Below, piece by piece: positions 1-7,718 of a stretch of DNA of 64,000 nucleotides; the stretch's first letter is position 1, and every line of letters starts with the position of its first letter. The DNA is from Bradyrhizobium sp. sBnM-33 (GTDB lineage Bacteria > Pseudomonadota > Alphaproteobacteria > Rhizobiales > Xanthobacteraceae). Under the pieces are notes generated by a model. That model saw only the letters and a list, made by a program, of their open reading frames with translations. It ran no database searches and was not told where the DNA came from. A program made the position numbers and the translations under genes. Location: NCBI RefSeq assembly GCF_032917945.1, contig NZ_CP136624.1:3472001-3536000 (forward strand). Direction: 5' to 3'.

Positions 1-565
1 CCAGCCGCGCGACCGGCATCCAGCGCAGGCCGCCGATGACGAGCACGATCAGGATGAAGATGCCGCCCTCGGGCCCGAACACGGATTTGAGCCCGTCGCG
101 GAACAGATAGATGAGTAGCAGCAGCAGCGGCAATTGCGGCAGCGAGAGGAACAGGTCGGTCAGCCACATCAGCGCGTGCCCGAGCGCCCCGCGCGACATG
201 CCGGCGAGCGCACCGATCAGCGTACCGACGAGGACGGCGACCGCCATGGCGGCAAGCCCAACCGCGAGCGAGATACGTCCACCATAGATCATGCGGGCGA
301 GGATATCCTGTCCGAGATCATCGGTGCCGAAGGGGTGGGCGAGCGAGGGGCCCTCAAGGCGCGCGGTGAAATCGATGTCGTTGATGCTGACACGCCAGAC
401 GAACGGGCCGAATACCACCGCCACGATCAGAACAAGCAGCAGGAATGCGCTGACCACGGCGAGCTTGTGGCGGCGATAGCGCCGCCACGTCTCGCGCCAG
501 GGCGACCAGGCGGGCCGCCGCTCAGCGGAAGGAGATGCGAGGGTCAAGCCAGCCATAGAGGACAT
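1..565 (-). CDS. Dipeptide/oligopeptide ABC transporter permease (DppC-like), partial
   Basis: Inner-membrane permease of a peptide-type ABC importer, partner of the DppB-like permease encoded just upstream. The 3' end lies outside the window; about 188 codons are visible. I read the start as ATG at 565 (product beginning MSSMAGLTL), with a second ATG at 554-556, so the gene overlaps the end of the preceding permease by about 44 bases in another frame. Seen: a first membrane segment (FLLLVLIVAVVFGPFVW), then the OppC/DppC N-terminal signature HPFGTDDLGQDILARMIYGG, then the start of the BPD-type permease domain with several hydrophobic segments. The family is about 280-300 residues, so roughly a third is missing. 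Substrate cannot be told from the permease. Confidence 0.9.
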   Translation of the reverse strand, partial: MSSMAGLTLASPSAERRPAWSPWRETWRRYRRHKLAVVSAFLLLVLIVAVVFGPFVWRVSINDIDFTARLEGPSLAHPFGTDDLGQDILARMIYGGRISLAVGLAAMAVAVLVGTLIGALAGMSRGALGHALMWLTDLFLSLPQLPLLLLLIYLFRDGLKSVFGPEGGIFILIVLVIGGLRWMPVARL

Positions 566-1481
566 CCGCGATCAGGTTGAAGAGCACCACAAGACAGGCG
601 AAGACGAAGGTCACGGCCATCACGACCGGCGTGTCGTTAGAGAGGATGGAGGAAATCAGCAGTGAGCCGATTCCCGGAATCCGGAAGATCTGCTCGGTTA
701 CAATGGCGCCGCCGAACACAGCGGGCATCTGCAGCGCGATCAGAGTGACGACCGGAATCATCGCGTTGCGCATCGCGTGCTTGACGATCACCCTCGATTG
801 CCCGAGGCCCTTGGCGCGGGCGGTGGTGACGTAGTCAAGGCGGATCACATCCAGCATGGCCGAACGCACGAAGCGCGTCATCGAAGCCGCCTGGAACAGG
901 CCGAGCACCATCACCGGCATGATGGCCTGGCGGATCTGCTCGAAGAGCCAGCGTATCCCGGTCGCCTTGATATCGCTGGAATAGACAAAGGGCAGCCAGT
1001 CCAGCGTGATCGAGAAGACCAGGATGAACAAAAGGCCGGTAAAGAACGTCGGCAGCGAAAAGCCGATGAAGGCGAACGTGTTGGCGATCTGGTCGAAGAT
1101 GGAGTAGGGCCTGGTGGCGGCATAGACGCCAACCGGTATGGCAATCAGCAGCGCGAGCAGCTGCGCCGAGCCGATCACATAGAGCGTCGTCGGCAGTCGC
1201 TGCAGGATCAGCGTGTCGACATCCATCCGGCTGACAAAGGAAAAGCCCCAGTCGCCTTGCGTCATGGCGGCGAGCCAGCGCAGGTAACGGATATGGACCG
1301 GATCGTCGAGGCCGAACTTGGTCCGAAGCGCCATTGCCACTTCGGGCGGCACGTTTGGATTGGTCGCGAGCTCTGCGAACGGATCGCCGGGCGCGAGCGC
1401 AAGTACCGTGAACAGAACGAGCGAAATGCCGAGCAAGCTCGGCACCGCGATAAGCAGGCGACGCAGGATATACTGACGCAT
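522..1481 (-). CDS. Dipeptide/oligopeptide ABC transporter permease (DppB-like)
   Basis: Integral membrane permease of a peptide-type ABC importer (binding-protein-dependent transport family), 319 residues, the usual length. It starts MRQYILRRLLIAVPSLLGIS, the typical DppB first transmembrane helix, and continues with about six membrane helices and an EAA-type loop around TTARAKGLGQSRV that contacts the ATPase. It follows the binding-protein gene by 27 bases and overlaps the DppC-like gene, so the three form an operon read leftwards; the ATPases probably lie beyond the window edge. Function in peptide or related solute uptake is by family. The neighbouring amidohydrolase suggests an amide or peptide substrate, which is inference. 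Confidence 0.93.
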   Translation of the reverse strand: MRQYILRRLLIAVPSLLGISLVLFTVLALAPGDPFAELATNPNVPPEVAMALRTKFGLDDPVHIRYLRWLAAMTQGDWGFSFVSRMDVDTLILQRLPTTLYVIGSAQLLALLIAIPVGVYAATRPYSIFDQIANTFAFIGFSLPTFFTGLLFILVFSITLDWLPFVYSSDIKATGIRWLFEQIRQAIMPVMVLGLFQAASMTRFVRSAMLDVIRLDYVTTARAKGLGQSRVIVKHAMRNAMIPVVTLIALQMPAVFGGAIVTEQIFRIPGIGSLLISSILSNDTPVVMAVTFVFACLVVLFNLIADVLYGWLDPRISFR

Positions 1482-1508
1482 GAGAAACGATCCGCCTAAC
1501 GCCGGCTA

Positions 1509-3311
1509 TCAGATCTCTCGATACCAGTCCTGGATATTGTCGGTGTCGTTGGTCCAGCCGCTGAGCACCGGGCGCAGCGAGTTGGTTGCCGCGCCCACCT
1601 TCAGGCGGTGCATCACCGGGATGACCACGGTGTCCTGCCACATGATGTCGTTGGCCTTGATGTAGAACGCGGCCCGCTTAACCGGATCGACTTCAGCCTC
1701 GGCCGCGTCGATCGCAGCGTCAAACTCCTTGTTGACCCAGCGCGGGAAATTCCTGCCCTGCCACTTGTTTTCCTTGGTGGCCACGAAGCGCGAATGAAAG
1801 CGCCGCATATGCTGGGCCGGGTCGGGCTGGGTCATCGGAATCTGGAACATTTCGATGTCGGCATAGAATTTGGAATAGGTGTCGGGGTTGGCGACATCCG
1901 AAGAGAAAAAGACCGAGGCTACGACCGATTTCAATTCGATGTCGATGCCGGCCTTCTGGCAGGCCTGCTTGACGATCGCCTGGGTCTTCTGGCGCGGGCC
2001 GTTGATCGAGGTCTGGTACAGGAGTTTCAATTTCTTTCCGTCCTTCTCCCGGATGCCGTCGGCCCCGACTTTCCATCCGGCCTCCTCCAAGAGCTGGGTC
2101 GCCTTCTCGATGCTGAACTCCCATTTCGTGTTCTTGGAGACGAACTGTTCGGGACCGTTGAGGAAGCTGGCCGTGGTGCGCCCGGCGCGGCCGTAGATGT
2201 GCTTTTGAATCGCATCGCGGTCGACGAGGAGCGCCAGCGCCTTGCGAACGGCCGGATTGGAGAGCAGGGGATGCTTGGTCTTGATCGAGGAGCGTTCGCC
2301 GTCGACCTCGGTGTTGGGATCGGTGAAGTTCAGCGCTATGAACTCGATATCGCCGCCGGTCGAGTAGACAGTCTTGCCCTTGCCGCCCTTCTCCAGGCGC
2401 AGCAGGACGTCGTCCTCCACCTGCATGTTCCAGGCATAATCATATTCGCCGGTCTGAATCACCGCGCGCGCCGCCGAGACGGCATCGCCGCCGCCCTTGA
2501 TCTCGATCGTATCGAAATAGGGCCGGTTCGGCATGTGGTAGTCGGGATTGATTTCGGCACGCACGAGGTCGCCCGGCTTGAACTCAACGAACTTATAGGG
2601 CCCGGTGCCGACGGGCTTGAGATTGTTCGGAGCCTCACGGGATTTGGCGCCTTTGTAATCGGCAAACAGATGCTTGGGCAGGATGCAGCCGACCACCGCG
2701 ACAAAGGCATCGGCCCAGAACGGGGTGGGATTCTTGAACAGGACGCGGACGGTGAGATCATCGACCTTGTCGACGGTGATGTCCTGGTAAACACCGATCG
2801 TCAACGCAGCGGTGGCGGGATCGCGGGCGTATTCCCAGTTGAACACGACGTCGTCTGCGGTGAATGGCTTGCCGTCATGCCACTTCACGCCAGGCTTGAG
2901 CTTCCAGGTCACCGACTTGCCGTCGGCGGCGAGACCGCCGTTCTGAAGCGACGGAATTTCCGCCACCAGAATCGGACAGAGGTTGCCGGTGGAATCCCAG
3001 CTCGCCAACGGCTCATAGAAGAGGCGCGAGCCGTCCTGGTCCTTAGTGCCGGTGGCAAAATGCGGATTGAGCAGGGTCGGGCCCTGCCACCACAGCAGCT
3101 TAAGCGGCCCGCCGCCGCCGCGCTTGGTCGGCTTGTAAGGCGCGGGACTCTGCGCCATCGCCACGCCGCCGATTGCAAGTATCTGGGTGGCCATCGGCGC
3201 GGTTAGTCCGAACGCTATCATGCGTTGCACAAAGGCGCGGCGATCCATGCGCCCGTCCTTCACCCCATCGATCATGCTTCGCAGTTCGGTGTCCAGCATC
3301 GTTGTCCCCAT
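1509..3311 (-). CDS. ABC transporter substrate-binding protein, peptide/opine family (SBP_bac_5)
   Basis: Periplasmic solute receptor of the DppA/OppA family, 600 residues. An N-terminal leader has MDRRAFVQRM followed by a hydrophobic stretch and an AMA-QS-like cleavage region, resembling a Tat signal, preceded by about 20 extra residues. The mature part has the family features: LLNPHFATGTKDQDGSRLFYEPLA near the start, KPGVKWHDGKPFTADDVVFNWE in the middle and the C-terminal domain ending near NDTDNIQDWYREI. It heads the operon with the two permeases. Substrate is unknown; members bind peptides, opines, nickel or sugars, so the dipeptide label is by family only. Confidence 0.92.
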   Translation of the reverse strand: MGTTMLDTELRSMIDGVKDGRMDRRAFVQRMIAFGLTAPMATQILAIGGVAMAQSPAPYKPTKRGGGGPLKLLWWQGPTLLNPHFATGTKDQDGSRLFYEPLASWDSTGNLCPILVAEIPSLQNGGLAADGKSVTWKLKPGVKWHDGKPFTADDVVFNWEYARDPATAALTIGVYQDITVDKVDDLTVRVLFKNPTPFWADAFVAVVGCILPKHLFADYKGAKSREAPNNLKPVGTGPYKFVEFKPGDLVRAEINPDYHMPNRPYFDTIEIKGGGDAVSAARAVIQTGEYDYAWNMQVEDDVLLRLEKGGKGKTVYSTGGDIEFIALNFTDPNTEVDGERSSIKTKHPLLSNPAVRKALALLVDRDAIQKHIYGRAGRTTASFLNGPEQFVSKNTKWEFSIEKATQLLEEAGWKVGADGIREKDGKKLKLLYQTSINGPRQKTQAIVKQACQKAGIDIELKSVVASVFFSSDVANPDTYSKFYADIEMFQIPMTQPDPAQHMRRFHSRFVATKENKWQGRNFPRWVNKEFDAAIDAAEAEVDPVKRAAFYIKANDIMWQDTVVIPVMHRLKVGAATNSLRPVLSGWTNDTDNIQDWYREI

Positions 3312-3403
3312 CCGGTTCCAGCCTGGTTACGGCGCGCTGCCGGGCGGCAGCGTCAGGTGTCCTCCGGTAAGATGGCACATCAAATGCCCCCGAGGTCAAC
3401 GTC

Positions 3404-3415
3404 TGTCGATCGACA
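3404..3415. promoter_or_regulatory. Palindrome upstream of the peptide ABC operon (candidate operator)
   Basis: TGTCGATCGACA is a perfect 12-bp palindrome about 90 bases upstream of the binding-protein start at 3311. A second inverted repeat (TTTTGCT-TG-AGCAAAA) lies at 3444-3459. Symmetric sites in this position often bind dimeric repressors such as GntR-type proteins, but no such regulator is encoded nearby, so this is only a candidate. The whole 3312-3582 gap has no other coding signal. Confidence 0.25.
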
Positions 3416-3582
3416 ATCCCTGAGAAGGCAGACCGCTGTTGATTTTTGCTTGAGCAAAACGGCGCTGCAGCGCACACCGCTTCGGCAATCCGGCACCATC
3501 CGCGCGCCAAACAGGCGCGGGATTGCAAAAAATTTGTTCGCCGGATCAGCCAGGCCCGGGTCTCGTTCGGCCGGTATCCGGA

Positions 3583-5001
3583 TCAGACCAGCGACATGTC
3601 CAGCGGTGGTGCCACGCTGTCCGGCAGCGGGCTGACATAAGAGGTGCGGGCGGTGCGCTTGTTCAGGTCGGCCTTGGCGGCAGCGATCAAGTCCGGTTTC
3701 GTCAGCGCCCTGACGGCGAGCCCTGCCATGGCCTTGGCGGCCTGCACCATGGCCTTGTGGGCGTGCGGGCTCTTGCCCTGCGCCACCACCTGCCAGGTGT
3801 GCAAGGGAGTACCGATGGCAATGGTCGGGGCGTGAACCTGGACGGTCGGCACGACCCAGCTCACGTCGCCCACATCGGTCGAGCCGATCAGCGGGTTGCG
3901 CTTGGCGTCCAGCGGCACGATGAAATCGGCCAACGGCCGGTCGGTCGGCTCCATGCCGATTGCATGGTAGACGGTGGCGATGTCCTTCTCGGTCAGCGTC
4001 GAGCGGATTTTTTGCGCAAAATCCTTGTCGGCATCGTCGAAATGCGGCGGGCCGAGTTCTTCCATGATGCGGTGGAGGGCCTGTTCGAGCGGGGTGTTGG
4101 GCAGCAAATTGGAGACGGCGGAAATGATCTTCATCTCCATCTTGGTTTCGGTCATCAGCGCTGCGCCCTGCGCGATCTTGTGGACGCGCTCCACCAGTTC
4201 GTTCATGCCTGGCAAATCGCGGGCGCGGATCGAATAGCGCACGCGGGCATGGGCCTGCACCACGTTGGGAGCGATCCCGCCGGTGTCGAGCAGGGCATAG
4301 TGTACACGCGCATCGCTCGGCATGTGCTCGCGCATGTAGTTGACGCCGACATTCATCAGCTCGACCGCATCGAGCGCGCTGCGGCCGAGATGCGGCGAGG
4401 CCGCGGCATGCGAGGTGCGCCCGGTAAAGATGAAGTCCGCGCGGGTATTGGCGAGCGAGGGCGTCACGGCCACCTCCCAGAAACTGTGGGGGTGCCAGGT
4501 GATCGCGATATCGGCGTCGTCGAAGGCGCCTGATCGCACCATGAAGGTCTTCGCCGCGCCGCCTTCCTCCGCGGGGCAGCCATAATAGCGCACGCGCCCC
4601 GGCACCTTGTGCTCGGCTAGCCAATCCTTCACGGCGGTGGCCGCGAGCAGCGCGGCGGAGCCGAGCAGATTGTGCCCGCAACCATGGCCATGGCCGCCGG
4701 TTTCCAGCGGACGAGGCTCGGCGACGCCAGCCTCCTGGCTGAGGCCGGGCAGGGCGTCATATTCGCCAAGGAAGGCAATCACGGGTCCGCCTTCGCCCCA
4801 TTCGCCCATCAGGGCGGTGGGAATGCCTGCGATCTGCTCGGTGATGCGAAAGCCCTGATGACGCAACTCGGCCAGATGCTCGGCGCAAGACCGCGCTTCG
4901 GTGTAGCAGATCTCGGGCATCGCCCAGACCCGGTCGCTCAAGTCTATGAAGCGCGGTTTGATGGTGTCGACGCCACGCCAGATGTTGCTGCGATTATCCA
5001 T
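3583..5001 (-). CDS. M20 family amidohydrolase, AbgB-like (p-aminobenzoyl-glutamate hydrolase subunit type)
   Basis: Zinc-dependent amidohydrolase of the M20D branch, 472 residues from the ATG at 5001 (MDNRSNIWRGVD); a longer reading exists but the upstream part has no family similarity, and an AGGAATTGGAAG stretch precedes this ATG. Metal and catalytic motifs are visible: GEYDALPGL, HGHGCGHNLLG, PAEEGGAAKTF and GRTSHAAASPHLGRSALDA of the dimerisation domain. AbgB proteins hydrolyse aminobenzoyl-glutamate, but many relatives act on other N-acyl amino acids. It is read in the same direction as the peptide importer after a 271-base gap, so peptide or acyl-amino-acid import followed by cytoplasmic hydrolysis is a reasonable inference. 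Confidence 0.9.
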   Translation of the reverse strand: MDNRSNIWRGVDTIKPRFIDLSDRVWAMPEICYTEARSCAEHLAELRHQGFRITEQIAGIPTALMGEWGEGGPVIAFLGEYDALPGLSQEAGVAEPRPLETGGHGHGCGHNLLGSAALLAATAVKDWLAEHKVPGRVRYYGCPAEEGGAAKTFMVRSGAFDDADIAITWHPHSFWEVAVTPSLANTRADFIFTGRTSHAAASPHLGRSALDAVELMNVGVNYMREHMPSDARVHYALLDTGGIAPNVVQAHARVRYSIRARDLPGMNELVERVHKIAQGAALMTETKMEMKIISAVSNLLPNTPLEQALHRIMEELGPPHFDDADKDFAQKIRSTLTEKDIATVYHAIGMEPTDRPLADFIVPLDAKRNPLIGSTDVGDVSWVVPTVQVHAPTIAIGTPLHTWQVVAQGKSPHAHKAMVQAAKAMAGLAVRALTKPDLIAAAKADLNKRTARTSYVSPLPDSVAPPLDMSLV

Positions 5002-5092
5002 CTTCCAATTCCTGAAACTGAAGGCGATGTGAGCAATTGTTATCAGCTTCGCGAGATAACGCCCAGCGCAGGGCAGGCATCCGCTATGCTCG

Positions 5093-6340
5093 TCACACCT
5101 TGAAGACGTGCGGCCTGAACAGCCGGCCTTTCTCCACCACCAGCACCACCGCGAGCGCGGCCAGCGTGCAGAGCAGGAACCCGGTCGCGAACGGCACCAG
5201 CGTGCCGTCGTAGTCCTGGCCGATGGTGGCACCGATGCCGATGCCAAGCAGGGTGGTGATCGAGCCGTACAGCGACGCAGCGGTGCCGGCGATATGGCCC
5301 TGCGGCTCCATGGCGAGCGCGGTGAAATTGGCGATCATCAATCCGAACGCAAACATCATCGATATCGAGAGCACCATGAACAGCAGCAGCGGCAGCATCT
5401 GCATTTTCGCCGCCACCAGCATGGTTGCGGCGATGACCACGAAGCCGATCAGCGCCGTGTGGGAGATCACGCGCATACCAAGGCGGCCGACGAGGCGGGA
5501 ATTGACGAAGCCGGCGATGGCCGTTCCGATCGCGACGCCGGCAAACGCAACCGGAAAATAGTGCCCGAGCTGGTAGATGCCGGTGAATACCTGCTGCGAA
5601 ATGAACACGAACGCGAACAGCGAACCCAATACGCCGCCGGCGACCAGCGCATAACCCAGCGTCTGGCGGTTGGTCACGGTCTGGCAGAACGCATCAAACA
5701 CCTCGCCGACGGCGAGCGACCTTCGCCTTTCGACCGGCAGCGTCTCCGGCATGCGCAGCGCGCTCCAGATCAGCGCCACCACGCCATAAAGCATCAGCAC
5801 GATGAAGATGCCGCGCCATTGCGTCAGCAGCAGCACGGCCTGGCCGAAGGCCGGGGCGACCACGGGAACCGCAATGAACACCATCATCGCCAGCGACATT
5901 ACGCTCGCCATGCGCCGGCCGGCATAGCAGTCGCGCACGATCGATGTCGCGATCACGCGGGTTGCCGAGGTGCAGAGGCCTTGCAGTGCGCGAGCCAGCA
6001 GCAGCGTTTCGAAAGAGGGGGCGGCAATCGCGAGCAGGCTGGCGATGCAATAGACGACCATGCCACCGAGCAGGATCGGCCGCCGGCCGAACCGGTCGGA
6101 CAAGGGGCCCATGACGAACTGCCCGACGCCGAAGCCGACCAGGAAGATTGACAGCACCATCTGCGGCCGGTTGGCCGAGGTGATGTGGAAGGCGGACGCG
6201 ATATCCGGCAGCGCCGGCAGCATCATGTCCATCGCAAGCGGATTCAGCGCCATGATCGACGCGATCACGATTACGAATTCGGGGAAGCCCATCGGGCGAT
6301 GGCCTGAAGCGGCCAAGGCATCGGTACTGGTATTGGACAA
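5093..6340 (-). CDS. Bcr/CflA-family MFS multidrug efflux transporter
   Basis: Twelve-helix inner-membrane drug:proton antiporter, 415 residues. The first helix region LNPLAMDMMLPALPDIASAF and motif A GPLSDRFGRRPILLGG between helices 2 and 3 are typical of the DHA1 Bcr/CflA branch; the motif RALQGLCTSATRVIATSIVRD in helices 4-5 is also characteristic. It lies 91 bases upstream of the amidohydrolase on the same strand and is divergent from the hemC-like gene. Family members export bicyclomycin, chloramphenicol or sulfonamides; the real substrate is unknown. Confidence 0.9.
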   Translation of the reverse strand: MSNTSTDALAASGHRPMGFPEFVIVIASIMALNPLAMDMMLPALPDIASAFHITSANRPQMVLSIFLVGFGVGQFVMGPLSDRFGRRPILLGGMVVYCIASLLAIAAPSFETLLLARALQGLCTSATRVIATSIVRDCYAGRRMASVMSLAMMVFIAVPVVAPAFGQAVLLLTQWRGIFIVLMLYGVVALIWSALRMPETLPVERRRSLAVGEVFDAFCQTVTNRQTLGYALVAGGVLGSLFAFVFISQQVFTGIYQLGHYFPVAFAGVAIGTAIAGFVNSRLVGRLGMRVISHTALIGFVVIAATMLVAAKMQMLPLLLFMVLSISMMFAFGLMIANFTALAMEPQGHIAGTAASLYGSITTLLGIGIGATIGQDYDGTLVPFATGFLLCTLAALAVVLVVEKGRLFRPHVFKV

Positions 6341-6562
6341 CGAAAAATCCTCTTGCGGGGCGCAATCTATTCATGGTGCTGCGGCGCACAATCTGCGTTT
6401 TGGTATAGCAGCCCGGCAGCATCGGAGCCGATAGGCACGCCCTGCCCACACAGGCGGCAAACGCGTTCCGCTGCCGGCCAAAGTCATTGTTCTGGTGGGC
6501 CGCTTGTTCTATCCCGTACCGGCTGGAAACGACAGCCGCGAACGCGTTCGAACGGAGACCTT

Positions 6563-7564
6563 GTGTCAGGACAAACCTTAAAGATCGGCACGCGCAAGAG
6601 CGCGATGGCGCTGACGCAGACGGAAGCGATCGCGCGACTGCTGCGCGCGGCCGATCCCGCGCTCGATGTCGAGATCGTCAAGTTCGAAACCCGCGGCGAC
6701 CAGGACCAGACCAGCAAGCTGCTGCGCCATGGCGGCAAGGGCGGCGCCTTCGTCGCCGAAATTCGCGAGGCCATGCGCGGCGGAGAATTGCAGGCGGCGA
6801 TGCACTCGCTCAAGGACGTGCCCGGAAACGAGGAGACGCCGGGCCTGATCATCGCGGCGACCCTGCTGCGCGATCCCGCCAACGACGCGCTGGTGCTGCG
6901 TCCCGGCCTTTCGCTGGATGCGTTTCGCGCATCGAAAGGTAAGGGTTTCAAGATCGGCACCAATGCGGTGCGCCGCGCCGCCTATCTGCGCCGGCTGTTC
7001 CCCGAAGCCACCGTCATTCACTTCCGCGGCGCCGCCGATACGCGCGTCGCAAAACTCGATCGCGGCGACAAGCAGCGGCTTCCGGGTGGCGGCGAGGTGG
7101 GACCTGCGGATGCGCTGGTGATGGCAAGGTCGGGGCTGGAGCGCATCGGAATGGCGTCGCGCATCGTGCATGACTTTTCGGTCCGGGAAATGCTGCCTGC
7201 GGTAGGGCAGGGCATCGTCGCGGTGGAATGCGTCGAGAAGGACTGGGTCACGCGCGGGCGGCTAGCCAAGATCGAGGACGCCTCGTCGCGCCTCTGCGCC
7301 GAGGCCGAGCGCGAGGTGCTGTGGGTGCTGAACGGCCATTGCAACTCGCCGATCGCCGGCCACGCCACGCTTGTGGATAGGGAGATGACGCTGACGGCAG
7401 CCGTGCTCGACGAAGCTGGCGACCGCTTCATTGAGGTGTCACGGCAAGGGGCCGCCGACCGCCCCCGCGAGCTCGGCCGCGCTGTCGGCCTCGACCTGCT
7501 CCATAAGGGTGCCGCCGAGATCATCGCGCGCACACGGCCGCAGGAGGATTCGCTGCTTTCGTGA
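6563..7564 (+). CDS. hemC: Divergent hydroxymethylbilane synthase (porphobilinogen deaminase) paralogue
   Basis: Likely polymerises four porphobilinogens into hydroxymethylbilane in tetrapyrrole synthesis. I chose the GTG at 6563 (product VSGQTLKIGTRKSAMAL) because GGAG lies just before it and homology starts there; 333 residues. Conserved features are present: GTRKSAMALTQ, MHSLKDVP with the catalytic Asp, tandem Arg in GTNAVRRAAYLRRLFP, FRGAADTRVAKLD, and LNGHCNSPIAG with the Cys that holds the dipyrromethane cofactor. It is unusual: GTRGSPLAL is changed, RGNV is RGAA, there is a short Gly-rich insertion (RLPGGGEVGP) before the substrate-binding DALVMARSGLERI, and QGAIGIE is QGIVAVE. No other haem gene is adjacent. 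It may be a second copy or a specialised paralogue. Confidence 0.8.
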   Translation: MSGQTLKIGTRKSAMALTQTEAIARLLRAADPALDVEIVKFETRGDQDQTSKLLRHGGKGGAFVAEIREAMRGGELQAAMHSLKDVPGNEETPGLIIAATLLRDPANDALVLRPGLSLDAFRASKGKGFKIGTNAVRRAAYLRRLFPEATVIHFRGAADTRVAKLDRGDKQRLPGGGEVGPADALVMARSGLERIGMASRIVHDFSVREMLPAVGQGIVAVECVEKDWVTRGRLAKIEDASSRLCAEAEREVLWVLNGHCNSPIAGHATLVDREMTLTAAVLDEAGDRFIEVSRQGAADRPRELGRAVGLDLLHKGAAEIIARTRPQEDSLLS

Positions 7565-7584
7565 GTGGATCGATATCACGCCCA

Positions 7585-7664
7585 ACGTCATTGACAGCGC
7601 AGCGAAGCAATCCATCTATCCCAGGGCCGAAATGTGGATTGCTTCGCTGCGCTGTCAATGACGT
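7585..7664. repeat. Intergenic palindromic repeat with a perfect 30-bp stem
   Basis: A 30-base arm at 7585-7614 (beginning ACGTCATTGACAGCGCAGCG) is the exact reverse complement of 7635-7664, separated by 20 bases. It lies between the ends of the hemC-like gene and the Liv fusion gene (convergent), so it could also end transcripts, though no T-run follows. It is one of several unrelated palindromic families in the gaps of this window. Confidence 0.85.
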
Positions 7665-7718
7665 GGATAGGCCGCGGCTGTATCCCGGATGCGAGGAGGC
7701 GCAATGACGGGGTGAGTG

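Noticed and set aside
1608..3206. 532-codon open frame on the plus strand
   Set aside because: It is antisense to the clear binding-protein gene, has no ribosome site or family similarity, and arises from high GC codon bias.
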